Of a stretch of DNA of 64,000 nt, positions 20,641 through 32,441 are shown piece by piece. The position numbers and the translations under genes are program-made. Numbering within the stretch: the first letter of the stretch is position 1; each line of letters begins with the position of its first letter. Source of the DNA: Craterostigma plantagineum (Eukaryota > Streptophyta > Magnoliopsida > Lamiales > Linderniaceae); NCBI GenBank assembly GCA_027422505.1, contig JAPQWV010000028.1, forward strand, positions 4,368,001 to 4,432,000. Reading direction: 5' to 3'. The notes below the pieces were generated by a model. That model had not been told where the DNA came from and made no database searches. It saw nothing but the letters and a program-made list of their open reading frames with translations.

Positions 20641-21625
20641 CCGCGAAATGCTTCAGCCGCGCGAACCCGAAACTGTGGCCCGCGAAACCTGTTTTACTCA
20701 CACATCGAAAACTTTTGGGCCCGCGACAAAGTTTCACGAACCGAAAACCCAATCGGCCGACTTTTCTATTTACTTTAAATTATCTCCCTCAATTCGTGAA
20801 CTATAAAGCAGTGGTAGAGCATATAACTCGAATTGATTATTCGAATTACTTCATGGGTAATTCGAATTCTCTAGGTTAATTCGAACTGTTTACTCGATGG
20901 TTAACTCGAATGGTTAATTTGAATGGTCTCACTTATAAAATTGCTAGAGGCGAATCTGAACTATCATTCGCAACACACACGATTCCAGATTCACGTAAAC
21001 ACGTAAGCAAATTATAGAACTCATATCTTGAGTTCGAATTCACGTCATAACACATTAAGAACATCATAAAAATTCCAAAAATCGTAAAAATAAACTATTT
21101 GGAGCTCGGATGACATTTCATCCGGATTCTATACATATTTAGAATGTTGATCTTCTCCTTCATTTTCTTCTAGCTTTGTTGTCACCTTCTTCCTTATTTC
21201 TTCTCTTTCCTTTTTGCTTTCTATTTTCGTTTTCTACTTGTAGATGATATTAGTTGTTTTCATATAGGGTTACAGGGTAATGGCAAGCCTCAACGTGTTT
21301 TACCCTCTCCATTAAGAAATCCCATGCTTATTCTAGGTTAGTTGGGCCTGTATTTATTTCCTTGGGCCTTTCTTAATTCATTTGGGCCGTTTCCTTTACT
21401 AATTAATTCCCTCCAAGTTGGGCCTTGCTTATTTATTTGGGTTTGAATATTATTTGGTCTATTTTGTTGCTTGGGCTTTCTAATCATTTCGGGCCATAAT
21501 ATTATATTTAACTCTCGGACCCAATTATTATTTTCGGTTTCATCCGAATTTTTTTGTTCGGAAATCAACTTCACTAATTTCGAACATTACAAAAATAATC
21601 CCCTATTAATTTTACGGGTATTACA
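20597..21625 (-). mobile_element. Ty3/gypsy LTR fragment, minus orientation (copy 1)
   Basis: On the minus strand it begins TGTAATACCCGTAAAATT at 21625, the same LTR start as at 47523 (TGTAATACCCGCAAAATT). It contains repeated GGGCC/TTGGGCC words (21340-21500), a pyrimidine-rich block near 21170-21240, ATTCGAATT-like words (20820-20960) and CCCGCGAA words (20597-20720). It has no genes and is cut at its 3' end by copia gag. Confidence 0.65.
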
Positions 21626-21767
21626 CCAGATTTCAGTACAGGTTTCGACATCGACTGAAATATATCATCTAAGCTAAGAATCTAATACGTTATAACCAAT
21701 GAACAGAAAGGTAAAGACTACGTATAAAAATGATCAGGCATAATGAAACATGCATATCGCGCATGAG
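21626..21767. other. 142-bp spacer between two minus-strand gypsy LTR pieces (copy 1)
   Basis: Lies between the LTR start at 21625 and the LTR end at 21768. No ORF or recognised motif. Same in copy 2 (44432-44573). Confidence 0.4.
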
Positions 21768-22252
21768 TGTAACGACCGACTTCCTAGATACGTATTTTGG
21801 CGGATTTTCGCAGCGTAAGCAGCGGAAAGCCCATTTAATTAAAACTTTTAAAACATAATAATACAAATACGTTAAATGTCTAAATCCATAGGTCCAAAAC
21901 CAAACACATTTCTATTCATTGGGCCGAAGCTCAAGAAGTCCTAGCCCAAATTTAAAAACACGAAACATAAACTCGTTTCACAGGTCGCGTCCCATGTACT
22001 GCGCCGCCCTCAAAAGTCCGTGGAGTCACCGCCATCAGCCGCTTAGTCGTGACGTTTCTCAACGTCCGACTCGTTCGTACCTACACACGTAAACCCTGAG
22101 CTTTTGCCCAGTAGATGAAAATATGCAAGAATGCAAATGTTCTCACTCGACTCCCATCCCGACACATCTCACAAAATGCACGCTCGACTCTTTTCTCATA
22201 TCTCATCTCAACTCATCTCATCACATCACATCAGGGCCCGAGGCTTAGGTAC
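21768..22252 (-). mobile_element. 3' part of a minus-strand gypsy LTR, cut at the block junction (copy 1)
   Basis: Begins TGTAACGACC (on the minus strand ...GGTCGTTACA, an LTR end) and matches the first 485 bp of the LTR at 44574-47523. The rest was lost at the duplication junction. Positions 21975-22115 are the inverted counterpart of about 16260-16390. Confidence 0.7.
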
Positions 22253-22451
22253 CTGCATTCTCTTTATTCTGGTCACCCCCACTACTTTCTCATCTAGTTT
22301 TAACCATTTTTCCTGTTCTACCCTGACAGTTCCTATAGCCAATAAATTCATGCAACACAAAAATTCATGATAACATAAAAACTTACGGGCAATGCTGCTT
22401 CAACGCTTTTGGGTGTGTGTACATGGATAGTCTACAGAACCTGTGATCGAA

Positions 22452-22641
22452 GCTCTAGTACCACTATGTTAGGACCCGTGCCCTCGCTACCTATTCTAAC
22501 GTTGTCCTATGTGCCTAACCATGTAATAACTTAAAAAGAATGCGGAAATGCGTATGAAAATTTTCCATTTATGCAATGGAAGTCGCTTCTTTACATGACA
22601 AAAGAATTACATAAATTCCTAATTCTTACAACCCGAAAGGC
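22452..22641 (-). mobile_element. LTR end and primer-binding site of an unidentified minus-strand LTR element
   Basis: On the minus strand the sequence ends in GGTCCTAACA (terminal base at 22467) and is followed after a few bases by TGGTACTAGAGC (22463 to 22452). That matches the initiator-methionine tRNA type primer site TGGTATCAGAGC with two changes. So 22467-22641 reads as the end of an LTR, and 22253-22451 as the start of an internal region. The LTR is broken off at about 22641 by Sirevirus sequence. The equivalent LTR part in copy 1 is positions 1-74. Lineage not determined. Confidence 0.5.
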
Positions 22642-23600
22642 TGCTCTGATCAAATCCCAAATCTCTCCAAAAGCTACTCGTTCGAAATCAGAAAGAAAAC
22701 GGATCAAGAGAGCGACGACGAGCAGGGAACCATAGCTGATTTGAGACAGAGTATCAAAGGCATCAAGGATGATAACAGGAAGAAGTTCGATGAGATCTCA
22801 CGGCACTTTAAAATGGTTAAAAAGTTTATGAAGGAGAGCTCCACGGCTCTGAAGAATCACTGAATCCTCATATGCCTCATCTGATAGTGATTCCAGCCCT
22901 TAGAACTTCGATCCCCAGTGATCTCCTAGCTCTCGTATGCATAGTTCCCTTCTGCGCTTAGTACTAAGTTATTTTGCTGGTTTTTGGGTTGGTAGGTTGT
23001 GGTAAGTTGCACGTTTTTGGTAAGTTAGTGGTGATTTGTCATGACTGCGGCTGTACCCCTTGACCTCATTTTTTATTAATTACCGTTTCCAAAAGTGGTG
23101 TTTTGGATCCCTCATTAATTAGTGTCGGGTTGTTCACTTTTTTGGCCTTAGTTATCTTGGAATGCGATTAATACTATCGGCTTGCTTTTATATGCTTATG
23201 TCTTAATCCCTCTGTGCTTGAGTTTGTAATTTGTTAAGGATTAAGGAATTCCGCACATAGGCAGGGGGAGCAAACTGATATGGTGTGATAATTTGCGACA
23301 TTCCATGGTAACTTGAGACATTCCATATGATATGATCGGTAAACTCGAGACATTCCGTGGTAACTTGAGATGTTCCATATGATATAACCTGGTAATTGCT
23401 AAATCTTTGTAACTGTGCTTTACATAGGTTTATTAGCAATTAGACAGGGGGAGCATGCTATGAAATTTGATAAATTTATTTGCTCTGATCATATGTCACA
23501 TGCTTTGATACTTAAACATGCTATGTGCGTAAATGGCTTCATCTCGAGTGTACTCATAAAATAGGCATTAATTACTTGTCATCATCAAAAAGGGGGAGAT
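22642..23600 (+). mobile_element. Truncated 3' internal region of a Sirevirus-like element (copy 2)
   Basis: Counterpart of 75-1033, with the same truncation point, replaced stretch and 52-bp repeat. One early base differs (GGCTGC against GGCTAC), matching the intact element at 10423. Ends at the tract before LTR1. Confidence 0.85.
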
Positions 23601-25109
23601 TGTAGACCTTTTTGGTCCAAATGTTTATGAGAGTTTTGATTATTCTAAGTAATTATGTATTATGGGGGGTACAATTTAGAAAACTCGATATGCATGTTAT
23701 ATGATGTTTAAGTATGTGAAAATGTTTGATTAAACGCTTAAACGTGATTAAAGTGTTAGGAAAATCGAATTTGAGTGATCTTTGTGCTTAACTGGAATAT
23801 TTATGTGATCACCTGGTTATGAACGTTTTCGTATGAATGAAATCTCATTGCGTGCTGTATATGGAAAATATATGAACTGTCTGCGAGAATAAGTTATTTT
23901 AGGAAAGAATATCAATGTGATCACCCGGATAGAAATGACTATGCTATATATGGAAAAGATATTCTGATTGAATGCATACATGTGATTGATTTATTTTAGG
24001 AAAGAATATCAATGATATATATCCGTTTGAGTGATATTTTGTTTGACTCTTGAATCAGTGAATCAATGATCTATATTTCCTTATGCGAATTGGAATTAAT
24101 ATATTATGGAATGTGATTCATTGATTGGGCTTATATATGGTAATGGGTCTATATATGGAATATGCTGACTGACGGATGGAATTAAACTGGAATGAAAATA
24201 AATCTGTGGTATTTATGGTAAGTGATCATGTTTGACCGTTGAGCTTACTTGGTTTATTCTTGGCATGATTCTTTGAGTTAATGCACGTGATTATTGAGCT
24301 TTCTCTTGCATATTCTGTGCTTAACTTTCCTTGTGAAGTGAAGAAGCTATTGGTGGTCTATATAGAAGAAAACACTTCACGTTGATGGGGACACAACGAA
24401 CACACAAGCTGTCGAATTCCTTAGAGTTATTGAGCGTTAATTTGCGATTCATTCGTAGTTTGTGTTGAGCTTTCATTTGCGAATTCTGTACCTTTGAGCG
24501 ATCTTTAGCCACACCGTACCCTAAACCCTTGTCGTCGGACGTGTTGTGTCCATGGTTGGAGTCTTTCGCACGTGGAGAAACGAATTTGGTGGATTTGGTG
24601 TCCCTTCGGTATCAAGCTGCATCCAGTAGGGGAATTGGTTTCCTGGGTTAACGACGTGGATCGAAACTTGGCGTGTGACAGCCACGGTGGAGGTCTAGTT
24701 TCCAAAGTGCTTCGGTTGTGTACGAGTCAATCATTTTGTAACCATAACCGGTAATACCTAGTGATTGATTGGAACTCTTGGGGAGATCACACCCCAAGGA
24801 CAGGAATAAACCCCAGTTGGGGATATAACCTGTATAAAAATTGCGTCTCACTTTATTTTCTGCTATTTACTTTTCTGTGAGACAAACCCGTGAGGCGTTC
24901 AAATAACTAGGTGATGTCGTTGAAACGGCTTCTGAAAATAACGTGATATTTTTGAAACAGGGTTAGGGAGAACTTTGATACTCGTACTGCTTTCTGGGAA
25001 ATAACATACTCTGCAAATATCTTCTTAAAGAAAAGTATTTTTCAAAGAAGAACAAGCCAAAATTTTTATAGCCTAATTCACCCCCCTCTTAGGCATATTT
25101 TACACTTCA
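23601..25109 (+). mobile_element. Sirevirus-like LTR1 (copy 2)
   Basis: 1509 bp, same termini and the same 27-bp loss as in copy 1; only a few bases differ. TATA box at 24833-24839. The primer-binding site with altered last base follows at 25112-25123. Confidence 0.93.
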
Positions 25110-25166
25110 TTTGGTATCAGAGTAGGTTACTCAACAAAAGGCCTAACACGCCTGAGTTAAGATCTA

Positions 25167-27616
25167 ATGGCTTTTTCGAGTGATGTTTTTGCACAGGGTC
25201 AATTCCACTCTAGGCCAGCTCTCTTTGATGGAACGAACTAAGCAGTATGGAAGAATCGTATGATCGAGTTTCTGATAGCTGTCGACTATGATCTTTGGGA
25301 GACAATCATCAATGGACCATATACGGCTAACAAAACCGATGGAACCCCAAAGGACACTAAAGATTATACTGCTGATAACAAAAAGGGAATCACGTGAAAT
25401 GCAAAGGCGAAAAACATGCTCGCATGCGCACTCACACGAGAAGAATACATTCGGGTTAGTTCCTGCTCATCGGCAAAGGCTATGTGGGATATGCTCCAAG
25501 TCACTCATGAAGGAACTCAGAGTTGTGCAAGAAAGACTGGCTCTGCTCACCCATCAGTATGAACTGTTCTCCATGGAATCTGACGAAAATATAAGCCAGA
25601 TGTATGCCAGATTCATGTGAATCATCAATCAAATGTTTTCTCTCGAAAACAAGGTACCTGACAGTGAACAAGTCAGAAAGATACTGAGTCACTGCCACGA
25701 GAATGGAATGCCAAGGTTACTGCCGTCTACGAAGCAAGGATCTAGAAGCACTGAGCATCTCCGAACTGATTGGATCTCTTATCCCCTACGAGATGATTCA
25801 AACGTCAATGAATGAGAAGTCGCAAAATAAAAATCAGAAGTCTATCGCATTCAAATCCAACCAAGAAGAATCTGATTCTGACGATGAACGAGAAGACCTG
25901 ATGAACGACCTAGCCATGCTTACAATGAGATTAGAAAGATTCGAACAGAAAAGAAGATTCAAAGGGAACTCCGGCAAATTCCAGAACAAAAACAAGCGAA
26001 TCTCCACGTCCGGGAAGAAAATTCAGAAATGCTTCCGGTGCAACAAACCAGGCCACTATACACATGAATGCCCAACAAATAACGATGAGAAACCAAAGAA
26101 GCAGAAGGCTATGGTGACAGAATCTAACGACTCTGAAATGGAACAAAGCGAGGACGAGGATCACGCTTATATGGCTGATGAGGATCAGGTATCTCGTTCT
26201 TCCTCCATTGAGAAATTTCATATCCTAAACAGTTTATATGGTTATGAAAGAGACTCGTCTGTTTCTGATATAGAAGAAAGTAAGGAAGATTTGTGTAGGT
26301 TACTTCAAAAAGCAGAGAGAAAGATTAAGTCACTAAATTCCTTGAATAAGGAACTGATAAGGCAGCGAGATGAACTAGCTAAGGAAACACATGAGGCTGA
26401 TCTAGAGATCTCACGTTTGAATGGAGAGTTAGTTACTGCTAAGAAAGAGGGAATTCCATGTGACTGTGAGAAAACAGAAAAGAAAAACAGTGACTTATCC
26501 AGAGATATCGTAGAACTCCGGAATTCCTTAGATAGATAAAACCAGAAAGTTGATAGACTCCTTGAGGATAAGCAGAACCTAGATATGCTGTTACGTACTC
26601 CTAGGAACATTGGTAGGTCAGGGATAGGTTATTCCACTGAAGGAAAGCATGCTAAACATTCTGTGCCTAATGTTTCTGTTGTGGTAGAAATGGTCATTAT
26701 GCATACAACTGTCCTTTAAAGAAAGTTGATAAAGCTAAGTATGTTTGGAGACCTAAGAAGTCACCTGTAAATGCCGCTGTTGTATCTGATTCTAGCAGGA
26801 GATCACCGTCTATGCAGAATGATATCTCGTATGTTAACAGAAGTTATTTCCCCGCTAACATGTTAGGACCCAACAGAAATTGGGTACCTCAGAAGAGTAC
26901 TTCTTTCTACAGGTACGAAGGAAGAATCCCAACAAGAAAAGTAGGTGGTATCTCGACAGCGGGTGCTCCCGCCACATGACAGGTGATATAGGTAATTTTG
27001 TATCGTTAAAGGCGGTTGCTGGAGGATACGTTTCGTACGCTAACGATGCAAAAGCCAAAATCGTGGGAGTTGGTACTGTTGGTAACAATTTAAATATCAC
27101 TATAGATAACGTATGGTTTGTTAGGAACTTAGAACATAATTTAATTAGCATTAGCCAATTATGTGATGATGGATATACCGTAGCTTTGGCAAAAGACAAG
27201 TGCTTTGTCAAAAAGGGTGATGAGATTGTGTTTAGTGCGTCTAGACATGGTAATATTTATTGTATCACTCTAGATGATATTGCTAACCAGAACGTCAAGT
27301 GTCTCGCAGTTACGCAGGATATCACATGGTTATGGCATATACGACTGGGACATGCCAACATGGAACTGATGTCGCACATATCATGCAATGAATTGGTGAG
27401 AGTTATTCCTGATATGAAAGCCACCAAGGACAGAATTTGCGAAGCATGCCAAATGGGAAAACAGACCAAGACGTCCTTCAAACCTAAGAATGTGATATCT
27501 ACGTCCAGACCACTGGAACTGCTGCATCTTGACCTTTTTGGTACGGTACAGGTTATGTCATTGAAAGGTAAACGATATGCCTTTGTTATCGTAGACGACA
27601 ATACTAGGTACACATG
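25167..27616 (+). pseudogene. Truncated gag-protease-integrase pseudogene (copy 2, first of two)
   Basis: Same content and mid-integrase end as 2600-5047, with the same TAA (25239), TGA codons and gag frameshifts. Unlike copy 1 it keeps the GTGTTTAG stretch near 27230, so protease and GAG-pre-integrase through FVIVDDNTRYT form one open frame of 245 codons (26880-27617, stop at the joint). The GAG-pre-integrase zinc ligands are complete (HIRLGH, CEACQMGK). The block duplication therefore happened before copy 1 lost these two bases, or copy 1 has a sequence error there. Confidence 0.88.
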
Positions 27617-27672
27617 AATTCACCCCCCCCCCCCCTCTTAGGCATATTTTACACTTCATTTGGTATCAGAGC
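27617..27672 (+). mobile_element. LTR tail (42 bp) plus primer-binding site inside the element (copy 2)
   Basis: Tail 27617-27658, primer site TGGTATCAGAGC 27661-27672. The C run is longer than in copy 1, which accounts for the 42 against 39 bp. Confidence 0.88.
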
Positions 27673-27715
27673 AGGTTACTCAACGAAAGGCCTAACACGC
27701 TTGAGTTAAGATATA

Positions 27716-29411
27716 ATGGCTTTTTCGAGTGATGTTTTTGGACAGGGTCAATTCCACTCTAGGCCAGCTCTCTTTGATGGAACAAACTACGCAGTATGGA
27801 AGAATCGTATAATCGAGTTTCTGATCGCTGTCGACTATGATCTTTTGGAGACAATCATCAATGGACCATATACGACTAACAAAACCGATGCAACCCCAAA
27901 GGACACTAAAGATTATACTGCTGATGACAAAAGGTAATCACGCGAAATGCAAAGGCGAAAAACATGCTCGCATGCGCACTCACACGAGAAGAATACATTC
28001 GGGTTAGTTCCTGCTCATCGGCAAAGGCTATGTGGGATATGCTCCAAGTCACTCATGAAGGAACTCAACGAGTTGTGCAAGAAAGACTGGCTCTGCTCAC
28101 CCATCAGTATGAACTGTTCTCCATGGTATCTGACGAAAATATAAGCCATATGTATGCCAGATTCATGCGAATCATCAATCAAATGTCTTCTCTCGGAAAG
28201 AAGGTACCTGGCAGTGAACAAGTCAGAAAGATACTGAGTCACTGCCACGAGAATGGAATGCCAAGGTTACTGCCGTCTACGAAGCAAAGGATCTAGAAGC
28301 ACTGAGCATATCCGAACTGATTGGATCTCTTATCTCCTACGAGATGATTCAAACGTCAATGAATGAGAAGTCGCAAAATAAAAATCAGAAGTCTATCGCA
28401 TTCAAATCCAACCAAGAAGAATCTGATTCTGACGATGAACGAGAAGACCTAATGAACAACCTAGCCATGCTTACAAAGAGATTTGAAAGATTCGAACAGA
28501 AAAGAAGATTCAAAGGGAACTCCGGCATATTCCAGAACATAAACAAGCGAATCTCCACGTCCGGGAAGAAAATTCAGAAATGCTTCCGGTGCAACAAACC
28601 AGGCCACTATCCACATGAATGCCCAACAAATAACGATGAGAAACCAAAGAAGCAAAAGGCTATGGTGACAGAATCTAACGACTCTGAAATGGAACAAAGC
28701 GAGGACGAGGATCACGCTTATATGGCTGATGAGGATCAGGTATCTCGTTCTTCTTCCATTGAGAAATTTCATATCCTAAACAGTTTATATGGTTATGAAA
28801 GAGACTCGTCTGTTTTTGATATAGAAGAAAGTAAGGAAGATTTGTGTAGGTTACTTCAAAAAGCAGAGAGAAAGATTAAGTCACTAAATTCCTTGAATAA
28901 GGAACTGATAAGGCAGCGAGATGAACTAGCTAAGGAAAAACATGGGGCTGATCTAGAGATCTCACGTTTGAATGGAGAGTTAGTTACTGCTAAGAAAGAG
29001 GGAATTCCATGTGACTGTTAGAAAACAGAAAAGAAAAACAGTGACTTATCCAGAGATATCGTAGTACTCCGGAATTCCTTAGATAGATAAAAACAGAAAG
29101 TTGATAGACTCCTTGAGGGTAAGCAGAACCTAGATATGCTGTTACGTACTCCTAGGAACATTGGTAGGTCAGGGATAGGTTATTCCACTGAAGGAATGCA
29201 TGCTAAACATTCTGTGCCTAATGTTTCTGTTGTGGTAGAAATGGTCATTATGCATACAACTGTCCTTTAAAGAAAGTTGATAAAGCTAAGTATGTTTGGA
29301 GACCTAAGAAGTCACCTGTAAATGCCGCTGTTGTATCTGATTCTAGCAGGAGATCACCGTCTATGCAGAATGATATCTCGTATGTTAACAGAAGTTATTT
29401 CCCCGCTAACA
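27716..29411 (+). pseudogene. Sirevirus-like gag pseudogene (copy 2, second of two)
   Basis: Same gag as 5144-6840 with both CCHC knuckles. It has lost one A in the run near 27930 (ACAAAAGG against ACAAAAAGG), so its first ORF ends at 27937, where copy 1 stays open to 5725. The Met in KNRM is Ile here. The shared frameshift, the TAG after CDC (29019-29021) and the later TAA are present. Confidence 0.87.
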
Positions 29412-29415
29412 TGTT

Positions 29416-30665
29416 ATGACCCAACAGAAATTGGGTACCTCAGAAGAGTACTTCTTTCTAGAGGTACGAAGGAAGAATCCCAGTAAGAAAAGCAGGTGGT
29501 ATCTCGACAGCGGGTGCTCCCGCCACATGACTGGTGATATAGGTAATTTTGTATCGTTAAAGGCGGTTGATGGAGGATACGTTTCGTACGCTAACGACGC
29601 AAAAGCCAAAATCGTGGGAGTTGGTACTGTTGGTAACAATTTAAATATCACTATAGATAACGTATGGTTTGTTAGGAACTTAGAACATAATTTAATTAGC
29701 ATTAGCCAATTATGTGATGATGGATATACCGTAGCTTTCGCCAAAGACAAGTGTGTTGTCAAAAAGGGTGATGAGATTGTGTTTAGTGCGTCTAGACATG
29801 GTAATATTTATTGTATCACTCTAGATGATATTGCTAACCAGAACGTCAAATGTCTAGCAATTACGCAGGATATCACATGGTTATGGCACAGACGACTGGG
29901 ACATGCCAACATGGAACTGATGTCGCACATATCATGTAATGAATTGGTGAGAGGTATTCCAGATATGAAAGCCACCAAGGACAGAAATTTGCAAAGCGTG
30001 CCAAATGGGAAAACAGACCAAGACGTTATTCAAACCTAAGAATGTGATATCTACGTCCAGACCACTGGAACTGCTGCATCTTGACCTTTTTGGTCCGGTA
30101 CAGGTTATGTCATTGAAAGGTAAACGATATGCCTTTGTTATCGTAGACGACTATACTAGGTACACATGGGTCTTATTTCTTGCGCACAAAAGTGAGGCTT
30201 TAGATAACCTTGCGCCACTGATTAAGAAGCTAGAAAATGAGAAAGGGATGAAAGTCCGTAAGATTAGGAGTGATAACGGTCTAGAATTTGATAGTAAATC
30301 CTTTGCATCTTTTTGTAATGAAAATGGTTATAATCATAATTTTTCAGCCCCTATTACGCCTCAACAGAACGACTTGTTACGTCTCGAATTGGATTTTTCT
30401 TAGACCGATTATTAAGAGAACACCCTATGAACTTTGGAATGATAAAACCCTAACATAGGTTATTTCCATGTATTTGGGGTGCAAGTGCTTTATTTTAAAT
30501 GATAGGGATAAGCGAGGAAAATTCGATTCCAAAGTAGATGAAGGGATATACCTAGGTTACAGCCTTCATTCCAAAGCTTTTCGAGTGTTTAATAATAGGA
30601 AGAAGACTGTTCAAGAATCTGTGCATATTACGTTTGATGAATTTCTTAACGCAGATGCTACTAAG
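29416..30665 (+). pseudogene. Protease-integrase part of pol (copy 2), catalytic Glu deleted
   Basis: As in copy 1: DSGCSRHMTG, HRRLGHANM, LHLDLFGPVQ, SDNGLEF, the 1-base insertion near 29985, and the same deletion after TPQQN (near 30370) that removes the third catalytic residue. Here the residue after TPQQN is Asp, not Gly. AAG replaces the TAG of copy 1 near 30663, so the downstream frame runs to TAG at 30675-30677. Confidence 0.87.
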
Positions 30666-30679
30666 GAAGGTATATAGTT

Positions 30680-31795
30680 GTGTCTCCTGCAGGTATACAG
30701 GTTACTGACAAAGAAGTGAACGCAATTCCATTGGAACTAGATACTGAGTCAGAAGAACCTGAAGCTTCAGACAAACAACAGTGCAGAAATTTCAAACATG
30801 CTTCGAGCCATCCCACTGAGCAAGTCATAGGGAATATCACTTCAGGGATCAAAACAAGAGAAACTGCACGAAATGATATTGCTGAGGAATCACATGACGT
30901 GCTGTTGTCAACCATGGAACCTAAGACAGTGAATGAGGCTCTTGACGATGAATCGTGGGTGATTGCCATGGAAGAAGAGCTGGCACAACTCGAAAAGAGC
31001 CAAGTGTGGACTCTTGTGGAAAGACCTAACGACAAGTCCATAATAGGCACGAAGTGGGTGTTTCGCAACAAACTGGACGAAAACGGTAATGTGACACAAA
31101 ACAAGGCCAAGTTAGTTGCCAAAGGTTATTCCCAAGAAGAAGGTATAGATTTTCAAGAAACCTTTGCACCCGTAGCTAGGCTCGAGTCTATACGTATTTT
31201 ACTTGCATATGCATCTTTTAAAAGAATCAAGCTTTTTCAAATGGACGTGAAAAGTGCATGTTTAAATGGTTTTATAAATGAGGAAGTCTTTGTCGAACAA
31301 CCTCCCGGTTTTGAAAAAGAAGAATTTTCAAATGACGTTTTCAAATTAAACAAAGCTTTATATGGTTTAAAACAAGCCCCTAGGGCATGGTATGAAAGAT
31401 TGAGTAGGTTTTTACTAGACATGGGCTTTACAACAGGAACAATAGATAACACTCTGTTTATAAAGTGCGAAGGGAATCACATACTACTTGTGCAGATATA
31501 CGTTGATGATATCATATTTGGTAGCACTGACATAACTCTTTGCGAGAATTTTTCTAAGTCTATGCAACAGGAATTTGAGATGGGCCTAATGGGAGAACTC
31601 ACGTACTTCCTTGGATTGCAAATCAAGCAATTGGATACGGGAACATTCATATCTCAAACGAAGTACACGAAGGAACTACTTGAAAATTTGGAATGGCTGA
31701 TTCCAAGGTACTTCCCACTCCTATGCATCAGACCGCCAAAATTGACAGTGATGAACAAGGTACGCCGTTTGACCAAACTAAATATAGAGGTATGA
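30680..31795 (+). pseudogene. Copia reverse transcriptase (copy 2), longest open version
   Basis: 371 codons open from the integrase-RT linker through the RT core, because copy 2 keeps GGGATC near 30845 where copy 1 has lost a G. Motifs: [14 protein letters not shown] near residue 120, the [17 protein letters not shown] block near 140, [13 protein letters not shown] near 190, [13 protein letters not shown] near 230, and catalytic YVDDIIFGS near residue 274. The frame is lost after LLENLEW, before RNase H, exactly as in copy 1. No start codon is expected here, since RT is part of a polyprotein, so it is still a pseudogene. The RT fold itself looks complete. Confidence 0.9.
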
Positions 31796-31835
31796 TCGGA
31801 AGTTTGCTCTACCTTACGGCAAGCAGACCGATATT

Positions 31836-32441
31836 ATGTTTGCTACTGGTCTATGTTCTAGATATCAATCGAGTCCTAGGGAATCTCACTTGACAGCAAT
31901 CAAGCGGATACTTAGATATTTGAAAGGAACAATCAATTTTGGTATGTGGTATCCAAATTCCAAGGAATTCCCATTAATGGGATACTCGGACGCGGATTAT
32001 GCCGGTTCTAGGGAAGATAGGAAAAGCACTAGTGGTACTTACCAAATACTAGGGAATTCCCTTGTAACTTGGTCCAGTCGGAAACAAAATGCCGTGGCCC
32101 TATCCACAACCGAAGCAGAATATATGGCCTTAGGAAGTTGTTCTCAGCAAATCCTTTGGATGAAACAGACCTTGAGTGATTACGGTTTAAGGTACGACCG
32201 AATTCCTATTTTTTGTGATAGTAGTAGTGCCATTAGTATCACTAAGAATCCCGTACACCACTCTCGAACTAAGCATATAGAGGTGAAACATCATTTTATT
32301 CGAGATCATGTTCAGAAAGGGAATATCTGCGAGAACTTTGTAGGAACTAATGATCAGTAGGCTGATATCTTCATGAAACCGCTTATTGAGAGTAGATTCT
32401 GTGATATACGCGACCGATTAGGAACTATTGAGCTCAAATAG
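31836..32441 (+). pseudogene. Copia RNase H domain (copy 2)
   Basis: Same motifs and stops as copy 1 (YSDADYAGSREDRKSTSG, TTEAEYMAL, KHIEVKHHF). One visible change is Arg for Gln in the YDxIPIFCD stretch. Ends at TAG 32439-32441. Confidence 0.88.

Larger units (their letters stand above)
1..22252. repeat. Tandem block, copy 1 (about 22.6 kb unit, left ~315 bp off window)
   Basis: Base 1 onward matches base 22568 onward in the same orientation, and the match continues to 22252 (equivalent to 45058) with scattered single-base changes, small indels and one 227-bp insertion in copy 2. Immediately after 22252 the two copies diverge: copy 1 continues into the start of copy 2, while copy 2 continues into unique DNA. 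This is the signature of a direct head-to-tail duplication. Landmarks shift by 22567 at the left end, 22574 at LTR2, and 22805-22806 after the SINE. Confidence 0.93.

Noticed and set aside
21760..22130. Independent inverted repeat with 16260-16578 forming a long foldback element
   Set aside because: Both arms are ends of gypsy LTRs inserted in opposite orientation, with other elements between, so no foldback transposon is needed.
30661..31122. 153-codon minus-strand ORF in the copia RT region
   Set aside because: Antisense of the RT linker; the plus strand carries the conserved copia motifs.
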